In this document: positions 18,012 to 28,110 of the stretch, piece by piece
How the letters are laid out: the number at the start of each line of letters is the position of its first letter
Position numbering within the stretch: position 1 is the first letter of the stretch
DNA from: Litchfieldia sinesaloumensis
GTDB taxonomy: Bacteria; Bacillota; Bacilli; Bacillales; Bacillaceae_L
Length of the DNA stretch: 64,000 nt
Direction: 5' to 3'
Assembly: GCF_900156865.1 (NCBI RefSeq)
Contig: NZ_LT732529.1
Coordinates: 2,386,047-2,450,046, forward strand
Program-made: the position numbers and the translations under genes
Notes under the pieces: generated by a model
Told to the model about the DNA's origin: nothing
Databases searched by the model: none
The model's input: the letters and a program-made list of their open reading frames with translations, nothing else

Positions 18012-20466
18012 CCTCATGGATTTCTGCCAAGTCTTCTTCAGTTATTAACACCTCACGTGGTTTACTGCCACGAGATTCAGAAATAATACCTTGTTCCTCC
18101 ATCATATCAATTAAACGCGCTGCACGGTTATAGCCTATCCTGAACCGTCTCTGAACGCTTGATGTGGACGCAGCTCCATGTTCTAAAACAAACTCACAAG
18201 CCTCTATAAAGAGTTCATCCTCGTCTGCTGTAATCGATGCCTTCTTTAGGAGTTCTTCTTGTTGAAACATGTAGCTTGGCTTCATTTCTGATTTTGCGAA
18301 ACCAACAACTGCTTCGATTTCCTCATCAGTAACAAAATTTCCTTGGACACGAATCGGTTTGGATGATCCATTCTCGAGGAATAGCATGTCCCCCCTGCCA
18401 AGAAGCTTTTCTGCTCCAGATGAATCAATTATTGTTCTAGAATCCACCTGAGATGAGACAGAGAACGCAATACGCGTTGGAATATTAGCTTTAATTAATC
18501 CAGTGATAACATCAACTGACGGTCGTTGTGTTGCAAGAATTAAGTGAATTCCACAAGCCCTTGCTTTTTGAGCAATTCGGCAAATGGAGTCCTCAACCTC
18601 TCCAGGTGCAACCATCATTAAATCAGCTAACTCATCGATGATAATCACGAGGTATGGAAGCTTTCCACTTTTTTCATCATGTTTTTTTACCATTTCATTG
18701 TATCTTCCAATATCACGGACACCTGTATGTGCAAATAATTCATATCTTCTTTCCATTTCTTCAACTGCCCATTTAAGGGAAGCTGTCGCTGCCTTCACAT
18801 CCGTTATGACAGGACTAACAAGGTGTGGGATATGATTATAAGGAGCCAATTCTACCATTTTTGGATCAATCAAGAGCAGCTTTACCTCATCGGGAGAAGC
18901 TTTATAGAGTAGACTAACTAGCATTGCATTAATACACACACTTTTACCTGAACCGGTCGCACCTGCAATAAGACCATGTGGCATTTTCTGCAAGTCTGTT
19001 ACAATCGGCTTACCTGAAATATCTAATCCCATTGCCACGGTTAATGGTGATTTATTCGTTATAAATTCAGGGCTTTCGATAATTTCTTTTAATAAGACAG
19101 GTTTGCTTTGTCGATTAGGTACTTCAATCCCAATTGTATTCTTTCCTGGAATCGGAGCTTCAATTCGAATATCCCTTGCAGCTAAACTTAATTTTATATC
19201 ATCTGATAGATTCGTAATTTTATTTACCTTCACACCCGGCTCTGGATGTACCTCAAATCTAGTAACAGCTGGTCCCTGCGTTACATTCACAACCTTTGCT
19301 CTCACTTTAAAATTATGAAGCGTTTGGTCTAATATGTCTCGCTGTTCAATCAGCCACTGATCATCAGTGTGTTGTTCAGCAGGTGGAGCATTTAAGTAAG
19401 ATAGGCCAGGGAACGAATATCCTTGGTGCTTGATATCCTCTTCCTGCTTTAATTGCGTTTCCTGCTCTACTACTGGATCATGTTGGATCAATTCGCATTC
19501 TTGAACCGGTTGTTCAGGTAGTTCATGTTGTATCTGTGTTTCTTTGTTTACCTGTCCTGGCTCTGTAATCCGCTTAGATTCACGCTCAGCTAGCCTTTGT
19601 TTATCCTTTTTAAACATCATTACATTAAAAGGAATATTGGATCTTCTTCGCTGACTATTTGATGTTGTGTGCTCAGTGCTCTTTTCCACCTCATTTACCT
19701 GTGCCTCATCCTGCTCCACGGGTTGTTCCATTGTTTCTTTCTCATCGACTTCTTGAACTTCTTGAACAGTCTCAATTTCAACAGTTGGGTGTGGTTGTTC
19801 TTCAGTTTTAGTTTCATTAGGCTGCAATTCTACATCCGTAGATTCCCTAAGGACCGAAGTATCAACAATAGTGTTGGTGTTTTTAATAGTTTCATGTATT
19901 TCGTTAACATGCTCTGAATCTTCTTCCTTAATTAACTGCTCTGCAAATATAGCGACCTTTCGCTGCGTCTCTTCTCTAGTCACATCATGTAACTTCGGTT
20001 CGATTTGCTCAGTCACCTGGATTGTAGCGGCAACCTCTTCTTGTACTTCATTCCATACCTCGGCTATTGATTCTGTATCCGCTATAGGCGTTGTAGGAAG
20101 TTCATATTCTACAATTTTTTCTTTTTCTTTAGGTGTAGGCTTACCCAGACCATATACTGGGGACGGCGTTTCAGTCAGTCGAAATGGCTGTTTCTCCTGA
20201 ACTTTCACAGTTGGTTTAGGATTTGAATAGGCCTTGGGTTTTGAATATGTCTTAGGGTTTGAGGTCCTTGATTGACGTGTTTGTACCTTTTCTTTTTGTT
20301 GTTTTTCTTGATCTGGGATAACTGGAAATCGAAAGTTTCCCTTTGGGTATTCATATGTAACTCTAGCCTCAACATGTTTGTTTTGTCTGATTTGAGTCGT
20401 TTTTATCTCAATTGGATCATCATCATCAGTCTGTAACTTTTGTAGTAGTTTTTTTATCCAATTCAC
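18007..20466 (-). CDS. sftA: DNA translocase SftA (YtpT), FtsK/SpoIIIE family
   Basis: Hexameric dsDNA pump that clears chromosomal DNA from the closing septum before SpoIIIE acts. 819 aa. The first ~330 residues are a hydrophilic, low-complexity Glu/Gln/Thr-rich linker without membrane helices, which distinguishes soluble SftA from membrane-anchored SpoIIIE. The motor follows, with Walker A GATGSGKS (about residue 500) and Walker [12 protein letters not shown]. The C-terminal gamma winged helix (about 735-800, [18 protein letters not shown]) reads DNA polarity signals. The ORF opens with GTG 20475, which overlaps the GGAAGAG ribosome site. A second GTG at 20466 is 8 nt downstream of it and is preferred. 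The linker is shorter than in B. subtilis (952 aa total). Confidence 0.93.
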   Translation of the reverse strand: MNWIKKLLQKLQTDDDDPIEIKTTQIRQNKHVEARVTYEYPKGNFRFPVIPDQEKQQKEKVQTRQSRTSNPKTYSKPKAYSNPKPTVKVQEKQPFRLTETPSPVYGLGKPTPKEKEKIVEYELPTTPIADTESIAEVWNEVQEEVAATIQVTEQIEPKLHDVTREETQRKVAIFAEQLIKEEDSEHVNEIHETIKNTNTIVDTSVLRESTDVELQPNETKTEEQPHPTVEIETVQEVQEVDEKETMEQPVEQDEAQVNEVEKSTEHTTSNSQRRRSNIPFNVMMFKKDKQRLAERESKRITEPGQVNKETQIQHELPEQPVQECELIQHDPVVEQETQLKQEEDIKHQGYSFPGLSYLNAPPAEQHTDDQWLIEQRDILDQTLHNFKVRAKVVNVTQGPAVTRFEVHPEPGVKVNKITNLSDDIKLSLAARDIRIEAPIPGKNTIGIEVPNRQSKPVLLKEIIESPEFITNKSPLTVAMGLDISGKPIVTDLQKMPHGLIAGATGSGKSVCINAMLVSLLYKASPDEVKLLLIDPKMVELAPYNHIPHLVSPVITDVKAATASLKWAVEEMERRYELFAHTGVRDIGRYNEMVKKHDEKSGKLPYLVIIIDELADLMMVAPGEVEDSICRIAQKARACGIHLILATQRPSVDVITGLIKANIPTRIAFSVSSQVDSRTIIDSSGAEKLLGRGDMLFLENGSSKPIRVQGNFVTDEEIEAVVGFAKSEMKPSYMFQQEELLKKASITADEDELFIEACEFVLEHGAASTSSVQRRFRIGYNRAARLIDMMEEQGIISESRGSKPREVLITEEDLAEIHEG

Positions 20467-20495
20467 AACTATCACTCTTCCATTTTAATTCTATA

Positions 20496-20750
20496 GAGGA
20501 AGTTCAAAAAGTCCGGTAAAAATAACACTTCGGTTATTGGAGCTTCGACTAAATGCCAACACATCCTGTGTCGAACGTCGAAGTCACCACATCCTGTGGA
20601 AGTCGTTGGCTTGCTTTTCCGTTCCTTGGAAAAGAAAATCGCTTTTCCTACGTTCAAGAACGTCTCTCATGTATTAACAGCATCCGTTCCGCTACTCAGG
20701 AGCTGCACCGCCTCGAACTTCTTGGTTCTTTTTATCCTCCTTTTTGAACA
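20496..20750. repeat. Composite 255-bp intergenic repeat (family B with family-A-like core)
   Basis: Ends carry GTTCAAAAAG in inverted orientation (left AGTTCAAAAAGTCC, right CCTCCTTTTTGAACA). Inside, CTTCGACTAAATGCC, CATCCTGTG and CGAACGTCGAAGTC echo the core of the family-A repeats at 16096 and 56699. It occupies the 340-bp gap between ytpQ and sftA, where B. subtilis has ytpR. Several short ORFs here are spurious. Confidence 0.6.
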
Positions 20751-20771
20751 AGTACTATTATGTATTGTAAC

Positions 20772-20800
20772 AAAAAAGCCGCTAGTTTTCCTAGCGACTT
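20772..20800 (-). terminator. Terminator of ytpQ-ytpP
   Basis: GCCGCTAG (20778-20785) pairs with CTAGCGAC (20791-20798, one GU). In the minus direction it is followed by TTTTTT. Confidence 0.82.
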
Positions 20801-20815
20801 TTGGTAGAGTATCTA

Positions 20816-21637
20816 TTATTTTCTAGGACGATTTTTACCAAGTATGAAGATAGGCTCAAGCTTCCCTTCCTCATACAAAAATGATAATGCAGTAATTGGA
20901 ACTCTGCCGCTTGCAAAGAAGCTCATTGTCATTTGGGCAAGGATGTCGTATCCCGTCTCATTCTGCACATCAACAATAATAAGAACATCCTGATGCGGTA
21001 CAGCAACTGCCATGGTTCCCACCATTTGTTGACTCATCTTTTGTAAAAATGAATCATTCAAGATTCTGCTGGCATCATACCCGTCATTTTTATTAATGAA
21101 ATAAAATGTATTACCTGCCACAGTATCAGTTTTGTATGAAACATCTAAAGACCGTAGGTTGAACCTTGCTATTTCACGTATACGTTCAAACTTCCAATCC
21201 TCTTTTTCTACCAGTTTTTTATCAATTAAACGATAGGTTGTACCCAAGTCCAGTGCGTAATAAATTCTAGTTTCAGCGGTATGATCATCGTATAGTAAAT
21301 CATCACCTTCATTTGATTGAGTTGGGAAAGAGGTCGAGCGTATAACAGGAAAAATATTCTTCTCTTTCCCTTCAAGCTCAAGTTCACTATTCATGAACGT
21401 TAAGGATTCTTCAATAAAGTAAATCACTTCCTCGAGACTTCCTGGACCCTCTTCTTGATATTTTGCAACAATCCCTGGGAGTGTCACAGTTGTCCCTTTC
21501 TTCGTGATTTTGTCTTCGATACGTAACGTATCTTTTTCACGATCAAACGAAAAATCCCAATTATGATGGGCAAGCTTGTCCTGAATGATCTTCTTTAATT
21601 TTTTTGAGTCCATCTTCTTACTATTTCTTGATTCCAT
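20816..21637 (-). CDS. ytpQ: YtpQ, DUF1444 family protein
   Basis: About 273 aa, closely matching B. subtilis YtpQ ([45 protein letters not shown]-type region, SVPHQDV and the C-terminal [15 protein letters not shown]-type end). The family is restricted to Firmicutes and its function is unknown. No signal peptide or membrane helix. Two ATGs: 21646 directly abuts the AGGAG and is unlikely; 21637 is 9 nt downstream and is chosen. It follows ytpP on the same strand after about 30 nt, as in the B. subtilis operon, but ytpR does not follow. Confidence 0.88.
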   Translation of the reverse strand: MESRNSKKMDSKKLKKIIQDKLAHHNWDFSFDREKDTLRIEDKITKKGTTVTLPGIVAKYQEEGPGSLEEVIYFIEESLTFMNSELELEGKEKNIFPVIRSTSFPTQSNEGDDLLYDDHTAETRIYYALDLGTTYRLIDKKLVEKEDWKFERIREIARFNLRSLDVSYKTDTVAGNTFYFINKNDGYDASRILNDSFLQKMSQQMVGTMAVAVPHQDVLIIVDVQNETGYDILAQMTMSFFASGRVPITALSFLYEEGKLEPIFILGKNRPRK

Positions 21638-21669
21638 AGAATCCATCTCCTCTCTTTTTTCTTCACTCC

Positions 21670-21984
21670 TTAAGAGAGACCCTTAATGAATTGTTCAATT
21701 TCTTCCTTTGTCTTACGGTCTTTACTTACAAATCGACCAATTTCTATTCCGTCTTTAAATGCGACAAAGCTAGGAATACCAAATACATTTAAAGTCGAAC
21801 ATAAGTCGATAAATTCATCACAATCAACATAATAAAAAGTAAAGTCAGTAAAAGAACCTTCGATTTCAGGTAAAAATGGATCTATAAATCGGCAGTCAGG
21901 ACACCAATCTGCTGAAAACATTAAGATGTTTTTACCCTTTTTGATTAATTCCTCGTATTGATCTATATTTTCAAGTTTTTTCAT
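21670..21984 (-). CDS. ytpP: Thioredoxin-like protein YtpP
   Basis: 104-aa thioredoxin-fold protein with active-site motif SADWCPDCR near residues 25-33 (CPDC rather than CGPC) and the cis-proline segment [10 protein letters not shown] around 67-76. Probably a disulfide reductase of unknown target in the cytosol. ATG 21984 is 7 nt from GGAGG; the ATG at 21990 is only 1 nt from it. First gene of ytpP-ytpQ. Confidence 0.9.
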   Translation of the reverse strand: MKKLENIDQYEELIKKGKNILMFSADWCPDCRFIDPFLPEIEGSFTDFTFYYVDCDEFIDLCSTLNVFGIPSFVAFKDGIEIGRFVSKDRKTKEEIEQFIKGLS

Positions 21985-22045
21985 GTTCATACCTCCAAAT
22001 TACGTATGTGGTTATTATCATATATTCTCTGCCCAAAAACAAATA

Positions 22046-22071
22046 AAAGCCCCTAACCGAATAGGGACTTT
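22046..22071 (-). terminator. Terminator of the 22075 lipoprotein gene
   Basis: AAAGCCCCTA (22046-22055) pairs with TAGGGACTTT (22062-22071). In the minus direction TATTTG follows the stem. Confidence 0.75.
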
Positions 22072-22074
22072 ACA

Positions 22075-22572
22075 TTAATAATTAACAGAAGAAACAACTG
22101 TCATCATCTCAGTGGCACTTTCAGAGAGTTCACTCACCTTTGCTTCTGTTGTCATCTTTACACCGCCTATGCCAACAGTCACTAGGTAAAGCTTGTCCTC
22201 TTTTTCAAAAGCTTTTATATAACCGAATCGATCTTTGTCTGTAAACGTTTTATTAATTATAAATTCTTCAGAATCGATTTCGTTATACATCACTTCGCTA
22301 GAAGCTTCTTCATTTGGATTTACAAATAGAATAAATGGTTGGTCTCCTTTTTGAAGAATGACATTATTTTCATCCTTTTCTTCTATGTTCATTGTTGTTG
22401 GAAGATAGAAGGAAACATCACCATTTTCACTATTAGCTTTTTCCGGCGCAGCTTTAAATGCATTTTCAACTGCTGTAATCGCTTCTTTAGACTCATCTTC
22501 AACCGACGCGCAACCTGACAAAAGACCTAAAAGTATAAGTATGCTCATAATTAAGATTTTCCTACAATTCAT
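22075..22572 (-). CDS. Predicted lipoprotein of unknown function
   Basis: 165 aa. A typical lipoprotein signal: basic MNCRK, hydrophobic core ILIMSILILLGLL, and a lipobox LLSGC (Cys about residue 21). The mature part is small, acidic and without a recognisable enzyme motif; it contains YLPTTMNIEE and QPFILFVNP. Homologues of this size occur next to ytpP/ytoP in other Bacillaceae, I believe, but I cannot assign a function. It has its own terminator and a leader with the ribosome site AGGGGTGAG. Confidence 0.75.
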   Translation of the reverse strand: MNCRKILIMSILILLGLLSGCASVEDESKEAITAVENAFKAAPEKANSENGDVSFYLPTTMNIEEKDENNVILQKGDQPFILFVNPNEEASSEVMYNEIDSEEFIINKTFTDKDRFGYIKAFEKEDKLYLVTVGIGGVKMTTEAKVSELSESATEMMTVVSSVNY

Positions 22573-22754
22573 CTCTCTCTCACCCCTTATAAAGAAAGTA
22601 ACTATTTATTCCACATTAATTAGGAATGAAGAAACCCTTACTGTTAGTAGTTTTACTTTATCTATTTTCTATAATAAACTTATTATTTTTGTGGTTGCAA
22701 GAGTAAACTAGTATTTTTTATCAATATGCAATAAGTACCATTTTAGTAGATAAT

Positions 22755-23276
22755 TTAGTATCTTTCAGAAGTCCTATATAAATATTGACCAACAAGGAGT
22801 TTGACGACATGACTGAACATGTCCTTTCGATTCACATAATTATTTGTAAAGATACCAATTGCACCTTCAGACTTTCGAATATCTTTCTGCCTAGTGAATG
22901 CCTCCATCACATCACCAAGTTCCAATCCGCCCCTAATTTCTTTAGCGATCTCTTGTGGGAGAAGAATTCTTGCACCACCTGCAATTATCGGTTCACTCTC
23001 CTTAGCGACAATTGCGCCCCAATTACATAAGAACATTCCGAATTCTGTCTCAACAACGCCACCCTCTAGACCAAGACCAAGGTCTGTATCCTCTTTTTCA
23101 AGAGCAAAGATGCCACGATTGATTGCACCTTGAATGGTTTCTTTATCTGAAAAAGGCTGAGCAGAAACTCCCGAGGAGACTGATGTTTGAATAAAGCTTG
23201 CTTCAATACCCTTGAATCCATCTTTGATCGCAGAAACTTTTGCTGGATTTTCCGTTCCAATCGCAACTCGTAACAT
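22755..23276 (-). CDS. DUF84 family NTPase (inosine/xanthosine triphosphatase-like)
   Basis: 173 aa, related to E. coli YjjX, which hydrolyses non-canonical ITP/XTP to protect nucleotide pools. Family motifs: VAIGTENPAKVSAIKDGF at the N-terminus (the NP.K loop), SGVSAQPFSDKETIQGA, DLGLGLEGGV, and the C-terminal EGAIGIFTNNYVNR. The start at 23276 follows GAGGTG by about 7 nt. The ORF extension to 23342 adds 22 residues that cross the upstream hairpin and is rejected. Separated from upstream ytoP by a terminator. Confidence 0.88.
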   Translation of the reverse strand: MLRVAIGTENPAKVSAIKDGFKGIEASFIQTSVSSGVSAQPFSDKETIQGAINRGIFALEKEDTDLGLGLEGGVVETEFGMFLCNWGAIVAKESEPIIAGGARILLPQEIAKEIRGGLELGDVMEAFTRQKDIRKSEGAIGIFTNNYVNRKDMFSHVVKLLVGQYLYRTSERY

Positions 23277-23309
23277 GATTAACACCTCAACCATAAAATT
23301 AATAATTTT

Positions 23310-23340
23310 GCAAAACGAATGCTCGGCAAAAGCCGAGCAC
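23310..23340 (-). terminator. Terminator of ytoP
   Basis: TGCTCGGC (23320-23327) pairs with GCCGAGCA (23332-23339), AAAA loop; in the minus direction a TTCGTTTTGC tail follows. It separates ytoP from the DUF84 gene. Confidence 0.7.
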
Positions 23341-23352
23341 ACAATGTATTAT

Positions 23353-24432
23353 TTACCCATTTTGACGAATTAAATCCACTGTTGTACGGTCGGAAGACTT
23401 TACAAGTGTTACAAGGAGCTCCTTAGCGGCAGCATAATCATCAATATGAATAATAGAAGCATGTGTATGAATATAGCGAGAACAAATACCAATGACAGCA
23501 GACGGCACTCCTTCATTTGAAAGATGCACTTGTCCTGCATCTGTACCACCTTGAGATACGAAGTATTGATACTTAATATTATTTGATTCAGCAGTATCCA
23601 AAATAAATTCTCGCATACCACGATGTGTAACCATCGTACGGTCAAAAATACGAAGTAACGCACCTGCCCCAAGCTTACCGAATGCATTTTTATCACCAGA
23701 CATATCATTAGCTGGACTTGCATCTAATGCATAGAAAATATCTGGTTTAATCATTGCAGCAGAAGTCCGTGCACCTCTTAGTCCTACTTCTTCCTGAACA
23801 GTCGCACCCGAATATAGAGTATTTGGTAGGTTGACTCCTTGCAGTTCTTTTAATAGTTCAATTGATAACCCACAACCGTATCGGTTATCCCATGCTTTTG
23901 CTAAAATTTTCTTTTCATTCGCCATTGGTGTAAATGGACAAATCGGTACAACCTGTTGACCAGGCTTAATTCCTAATCGAATCGCATCTTCACGGTCATC
24001 AGCACCAATATCAATAAGCATATTTTTAATATCCATTGGTTTATTTCGTTGACTCTCTTCTAAAAGATGTGGAGGAATTGATCCTATTACCCCAATTATT
24101 GGACCATTGTCAGTAATAATCTGAACACGTTGTGCAAGCAAAACTTGGCTCCACCAGCCACCAAGTGTTTGAAAACGAAGCATGCCGTTTTCTGTGATAG
24201 AAGTTAGCATGAAACCAACTTCATCCATATGCCCAGCGACCATGACAGTTGGACCAGCTTCATCCCCACGACGTACTCCAAAAATACTACCTAATCCATC
24301 TTGTACAATCTCATCTGAGTATTTTTCAAGCTGAGAGCGCATAAACTTTCTTACCTGGTGTTCATTTCCTGCTGCTCCAGGGAGCTCAGTTAACGTTTTA
24401 AAAAGTTCTAATGTATCCTGTTTCAATGTCAT
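23353..24432 (-). CDS. ytoP: M42 family aminopeptidase YtoP
   Basis: Dinuclear-metal glutamyl/leucyl aminopeptidase of the M42 family, cytosolic and probably a tetrahedral dodecamer. About 359 aa. Metal/catalytic motifs: GHMDEVGFM (His/Asp, about residue 70), [10 protein letters not shown] (Asp), [10 protein letters not shown] (Glu-Glu pair), ALDASPAND and a C-terminal [12 protein letters not shown]. The ATG at 24432 is only 1 nt from AGGAG. A TTG two codons downstream (24426) has ideal 7-nt spacing and may be the true start. Synteny (ytpP-ytoP-ytzB) supports YtoP rather than its paralogues. Confidence 0.9.
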   Translation of the reverse strand: MTLKQDTLELFKTLTELPGAAGNEHQVRKFMRSQLEKYSDEIVQDGLGSIFGVRRGDEAGPTVMVAGHMDEVGFMLTSITENGMLRFQTLGGWWSQVLLAQRVQIITDNGPIIGVIGSIPPHLLEESQRNKPMDIKNMLIDIGADDREDAIRLGIKPGQQVVPICPFTPMANEKKILAKAWDNRYGCGLSIELLKELQGVNLPNTLYSGATVQEEVGLRGARTSAAMIKPDIFYALDASPANDMSGDKNAFGKLGAGALLRIFDRTMVTHRGMREFILDTAESNNIKYQYFVSQGGTDAGQVHLSNEGVPSAVIGICSRYIHTHASIIHIDDYAAAKELLVTLVKSSDRTTVDLIRQNG

Positions 24433-24599
24433 TCTCCTTCCCAATTTAAAAAGCATTTGATGACTGATAAAGATTCATGTAATTATGTACATTATTTAGT
24501 ATAGCGAAATTGTTTTTTTGTTACCATAGCGAACATGGAGATTTTATGAAAATCCAGTTATACTTAAAGTAAGAAATAATTCCGATTAGGAGGGATAAG

Positions 24600-24908
24600 G
24601 TGAGCTGGAATAAATTTTTCCTAGGCTTGGGTGTCGGTTTTGCCAGTGCACTCCTATTAAAAGAAGCACTTACAGATTCCACGATTCCTGGTGACAAGGC
24701 CTTACGAATTGCAAAGGACGCTTTCAAAAAGAATGGACCAATTGATGGGTCCTGGATTCAGATGAATACTGAAGAATACACGAAGTCAGGCATACAGTAT
24801 CGAGTATATAAAGGTGGCATTTCACGTAAAAAAGACCAAGAAAGCCACCAATATGAATTCATTATGGATGCAAAGACGGGTTCAATCTTAGAGGTAAACC
24901 CACTGTAA
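24600..24908 (+). CDS. ytzB: PepSY-domain protein YtzB
   Basis: 102 aa: a short hydrophobic N-terminus (residues 5-21, FFLGLGVGFASALLL) that acts as anchor or signal, then one PepSY domain (about 33-100) with the YRVYKGG and YEFIMDAKTGSILEV strands. PepSY domains often inhibit or modulate peptidases, so a link to a neighbouring peptidase is possible but unproven. The start is GTG 24600, with AGGAGG at 24590-24595. Divergent from ytoP, as in B. subtilis. Confidence 0.88.
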   Translation: MSWNKFFLGLGVGFASALLLKEALTDSTIPGDKALRIAKDAFKKNGPIDGSWIQMNTEEYTKSGIQYRVYKGGISRKKDQESHQYEFIMDAKTGSILEVNPL

Positions 24909-24921
24909 TAGGCAAAACACT

Positions 24922-24952
24922 AGCTTATAAGGTTTCTTATAAGCTTTCTTTA
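24922..24952. terminator. Terminator between ytzB and ytnP
   Basis: AGCTTATAAG (24922-24931), GTTT loop, CTTATAAGCT (24936-24945), then TTCTTTATT. The ytnP stop codon lies inside the right arm. Confidence 0.75.
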
Positions 24953-25794
24953 TTCTCGGATCTTTTCAAGAAATCAACAATCTCTCCATCACTATTCCAT
25001 TTGATTGCACGGTAATATGCATCATGATAAAAAATATACCAAGCTTCGTTTGTGAGTCCCTCTTCCATCCATTTCTGTTTCTGTTGTATTGACTTCATCG
25101 GATAATCATCATAAGCCATAACCCACAATACATTTTTGTGAGCGTGAGTAGGCATTATATCAGCCATATGAATCGCTCGTTCATTTTGACTTTCAAACAA
25201 AATAATGGAATGACCATCACTATGCCCACCTGTATGTGTCATTGTAATTCCTTCAAGAATCTCAATCTTCTCAGAGAACGTCTTAACCTTATGCTCAACT
25301 GCTTCCCAATTTTCTTTCCAATACGTAGCCTTCGAACGAATATTTGGATTACGCATTTCTTCCCATTCCACGTCAGAAGTAATGATGACAGCGTTCTCAA
25401 AAGTTGGAACTAATTTTTCATTTTCCCACTTTGTAAGACCGCATGCATGATCGAAGTGCAGGTGCGTCATCAGTACGATATCAATATCACGTGTTGTGAG
25501 GCCGAGTTCAGCTAATGATTGTTCAATAGAAGATTCTTCATAAACTCCCCAGTTCCGTTTAAGTTTCTCGTTGAGTTTGCCATTACCAATCCCCGATTCG
25601 ATTAAAATATTTTTTGTACCTACTTTCACAAGGATTGGATCCGTTCGTAGCTCAATTTGATTTTTTTCATTATGTGGATATTTCTTGGACCATAAGACCT
25701 TGGGTACTACACCAAACATAGCCCCACCATCTAGGTTTGTAACGCCACCATTTAGCCAAGTAAGAGTAATATCACCGATTGTCAGCTGTTCCAT
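24937..25794 (-). CDS. ytnP: Metallo-beta-lactamase fold hydrolase YtnP (lactonase-like)
   Basis: 285 aa, close to B. subtilis YtnP, a quorum-quenching lactonase. The zinc-binding HxHxDH motif is [10 protein letters not shown] (His about 112, 114, Asp 116, His 117). Further metal ligands are expected in [10 protein letters not shown] (about residue 189) and [11 protein letters not shown]. The N-terminus [23 protein letters not shown] is the family hallmark. Cytosolic, with no signal peptide. Convergent with ytzB across a shared terminator. Confidence 0.9.
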   Translation of the reverse strand: MEQLTIGDITLTWLNGGVTNLDGGAMFGVVPKVLWSKKYPHNEKNQIELRTDPILVKVGTKNILIESGIGNGKLNEKLKRNWGVYEESSIEQSLAELGLTTRDIDIVLMTHLHFDHACGLTKWENEKLVPTFENAVIITSDVEWEEMRNPNIRSKATYWKENWEAVEHKVKTFSEKIEILEGITMTHTGGHSDGHSIILFESQNERAIHMADIMPTHAHKNVLWVMAYDDYPMKSIQQKQKWMEEGLTNEAWYIFYHDAYYRAIKWNSDGEIVDFLKRSENKESL

Positions 25795-25869
25795 TCTTCC
25801 CCCACCCTTCCAATGAATATGAAATCATTTTATCATTAGTAAGAATATTTATAAAATCATTTCTCTTTT

Positions 25870-25903
25870 AAAAAAGCCCCTTAAACAATATAGTTCAGGG
25901 GCA
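25870..25903 (-). terminator. Terminator of trmB
   Basis: GCCCCTTAAAC pairs with GTTCAGGGGC across a short loop (stem 25876-25902), with a T run in the minus direction (25875-25870). Confidence 0.82.
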
Positions 25904-25911
25904 GGATGATA

Positions 25912-26556
25912 TTACTTATTCTGATAACGAACTTCGGAACGATAAATGGGATGGCCCATTTCTGAAAACTTTTCTTCATACTCAGTCATGATGTTTCCTT
26001 CGAAATCCGACTTATGCAAATCTAGACTTACAAACTTCAACAAGAGACCATACTCTGAGAAGCTTCTTAACGAATACTCGAATAATCCTCGATTATCCGT
26101 TTTAAAATGAATTTCTCCATCTTCAACTAATATATCCTCATACATTTGTAAGAACGTTTTATACGTTAAGCGACGCTTTTCATGACGGACTTTTGGCCAT
26201 GGATCACTAAAATTAAGGTATACGCGGTCAATCTCACCTTTTTCAAAGAATTCTCTAAGGTTTACTGCATTTTGATTTAATAATTTAATATTTGGTATTT
26301 CGGCATCAATCACTAGGTCGAGAGCTGAAACAATAACACTTTCGTATACTTCAATGCCAATATAATTTATTTCTGGATGAGCTTTGGCCATTTCTGTTAC
26401 AAAGCGACCTTTACCAGTACCTACCTCTATATGAATCGGATTGTTATTTCCAAATATTTGATTCCAATTTCCTTTATGTTCAACTGGGTTTTCAATTACG
26501 TATTGTGGGTAAGAAGCTAGCTTTTCCTTTGCCCACGGTTTATTGCGTAAACGCAT
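25912..26556 (-). CDS. trmB: tRNA (guanine-N7)-methyltransferase TrmB
   Basis: SAM-dependent enzyme forming m7G46 in the tRNA variable loop. 214 aa. [11 protein letters not shown] at the N-terminus, the SAM-binding loop [12 protein letters not shown] (about residue 41-52), [11 protein letters not shown], the catalytic Asp region [17 protein letters not shown] (about 114-130) and the C-terminal TEYEEKFS are all family signatures. The start at 26556 has GAGGTGG about 7 nt upstream. The longer ORF start at 26607 is unsupported. Confidence 0.95.
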   Translation of the reverse strand: MRLRNKPWAKEKLASYPQYVIENPVEHKGNWNQIFGNNNPIHIEVGTGKGRFVTEMAKAHPEINYIGIEVYESVIVSALDLVIDAEIPNIKLLNQNAVNLREFFEKGEIDRVYLNFSDPWPKVRHEKRRLTYKTFLQMYEDILVEDGEIHFKTDNRGLFEYSLRSFSEYGLLLKFVSLDLHKSDFEGNIMTEYEEKFSEMGHPIYRSEVRYQNK

Positions 26557-26758
26557 GATTGCCACCTCGTTTAAGTTATATCGAACTTTCGCAAAAAAGA
26601 ATAACATGTCCTACAAATTGGTGCAAGGCTTTCTACATAATTATTCTTCTTCAAAAATGAAAACCCACCAAAAGGTGAGTTTGAGTTTACATCGTATAAA
26701 AAGGTTCATTTCATGGAAATGTAGTATATAGACAACATCAAAAAGGAAGTGTTCTTTA

Positions 26759-27037
26759 ATGCCTATAAATCATACTCATCAAATGGATATCCTAAAAGAT
26801 ATTTTATCTAATCATCAAATGGACTGCTGTGGTACAGTTTCAGAATGCGAGCAACTAGGAAGACTAATTCAATCTCTTCTAGCGAATCCAAATATTGACC
26901 AAAACGTGAAACAAGTTTTAACTGATGTCTACTCCTATAGTCAGCAAGGTCAATATACTCAGCATTTAGATACTCATATTGAATCACATCAGAATCAAAT
27001 TAGTGAGTGGATATCAGATATTGATCAATACTCATAA
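26759..27037 (+). CDS. ytzH: YtzH-like small protein
   Basis: 92 aa, matching B. subtilis YtzH in size and sequence (MDILKDILSNHQMDCCGTVSECEQ, then LLANPNID). The N-terminal CC pair is conserved in the family as I recall it. Function unknown, probably helical and cytosolic. AAGGAAG precedes the ATG. Convergent with ytmP, and the two reading frames overlap by 6 bp at their stops, so no terminator fits between them. Confidence 0.85.
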   Translation: MPINHTHQMDILKDILSNHQMDCCGTVSECEQLGRLIQSLLANPNIDQNVKQVLTDVYSYSQQGQYTQHLDTHIESHQNQISEWISDIDQYS

Positions 27038-27829
27038 TAACTGTTCTAAGGTTTCCAGCCAATGAGTCACTTCTTTTTCTTTCTTTTTCGAATAATACCA
27101 ACTTAGAAGATGCAAGGATTGTGCAATCACATACCACTTCATACGAAGAAGTAGATTATCTGTCAATTCCATTCCGTAAAGACTGATCCAATTTGGCCAG
27201 TCTTCTTTTTTTATATACCAATGCAATAACATACCAATATCAACAGCTGGATCTGCAATCATTGCTCCATCCCAATCAATTAAATATAGCTCTTCTTTAT
27301 CTGATAGTAGCCAATTATTATGATTGACATCCGAATGACAGACCACATTATGGTCTGTTTTTACATGATTAAGCTCTTTTTCTAAGAACGAAATAGCTGT
27401 GTTTACAATGTCTATTTCTAACAAGCTTGGGTCTAATTTGGTTTTAACCTCACGTAGGACATCCTTAGCCTCAATAGGCTTCTTGCCTATACGCCTTAGC
27501 ATTTCTAATAGTTCATTTGATTGGTGAATTTTCTTAAGCATGCCTGCGACATTCTCACCGTTCATTTCGACTGGCTTTAATTCTCTTCCACTAAGCCATT
27601 GCTGTGCAGTCACGACATCACCATTTTCTAGACGCTTCGTCCAAATCAACTTTGGAACGATACCTTCAGCAGAAAGCACGGCTAAAAATGGGGATGAATT
27701 TCTCTTAAGAAATATTTTTTTATCATTTAATTGGGCAAAATACGCGTCTCCCGTTGCACCACCTGCTGGGGAGTATTCCCACTCGTTGCCTAATACGTAT
27801 GTAAGCCAGTTTATCTCCAATTTCAACAC
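27032..27829 (-). CDS. ytmP: YtmP, aminoglycoside phosphotransferase/choline kinase-like protein
   Basis: 265 aa protein-kinase-like fold. Nucleotide-binding loop region GGATGDAYFA (about 19-28), with a Lys in KKIFLKRN. Catalytic loop VCHSDVNHNNWLL (Asp about residue 163) and DFG-equivalent LIDWDGAMIADPAVDIG (Asp about 180). The substrate is unknown; small-molecule kinase activity is inferred from the motifs. The start is GTG 27829, with AGGAAATG 3-9 nt upstream. Neighbour of trmB and ytlR, as in B. subtilis. Confidence 0.88.
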   Translation of the reverse strand: MLKLEINWLTYVLGNEWEYSPAGGATGDAYFAQLNDKKIFLKRNSSPFLAVLSAEGIVPKLIWTKRLENGDVVTAQQWLSGRELKPVEMNGENVAGMLKKIHQSNELLEMLRRIGKKPIEAKDVLREVKTKLDPSLLEIDIVNTAISFLEKELNHVKTDHNVVCHSDVNHNNWLLSDKEELYLIDWDGAMIADPAVDIGMLLHWYIKKEDWPNWISLYGMELTDNLLLRMKWYVIAQSLHLLSWYYSKKKEKEVTHWLETLEQLL

Positions 27830-27858
27830 AACATTTCCTGAAAAATATTAAATAAAAA

Positions 27859-27963
27859 TGAAAAGCATTTGGCGCCCGCCTGTCGGAAACATAAGACAAA
27901 AAGCGTTGACAGAAGGTGCTAGCGATTGCTTTGTACCTCGTACCGATGACGCCTGTACATAGA
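27859..27963. repeat. Family-A intergenic repeat, short degenerate copy
   Basis: Begins AAAAGCATTTGGCGCCCGCCTG and ends CGCCTGTACATAGACA, resembling the ends of the copy at 56699-56919. ATAAGACA and GATTGCTT also echo family A. The core CGTCGACTAA block is missing. Confidence 0.45.
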
Positions 27964-27969
27964 CAATAA

Positions 27970-28008
27970 AAAAGACAGCTATTGAAGACCTATATAACAA
28001 TAGCTATC
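27970..28008 (-). terminator. Terminator of ytlR
   Basis: GACAGCTATTG (27974-27984) pairs with CAATAGCTATC (27998-28008) with one mismatch/GU. TTTTTT follows in the minus direction. Confidence 0.75.
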
Positions 28009-28110
28009 CTACTAAATTTTAGCGTTCATTTACAATTAAAGTCAAGATAAAGAAACTTTTTCGATATAAAAAACAGGAACATTTTCACTAGAAAATGATA
28101 CCAATTAGTC

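Noticed and set aside
19669-20200. Antisense ORFs opposite the sftA linker
   Set aside because: Long antisense frames are expected opposite the Glu/Gln/Thr-rich low-complexity region.
20472-20826. Three overlapping 60-76-codon ORFs in the sftA-ytpQ gap
   Set aside because: All fall within the composite repeat; open frames result from its GC-richer sequence.
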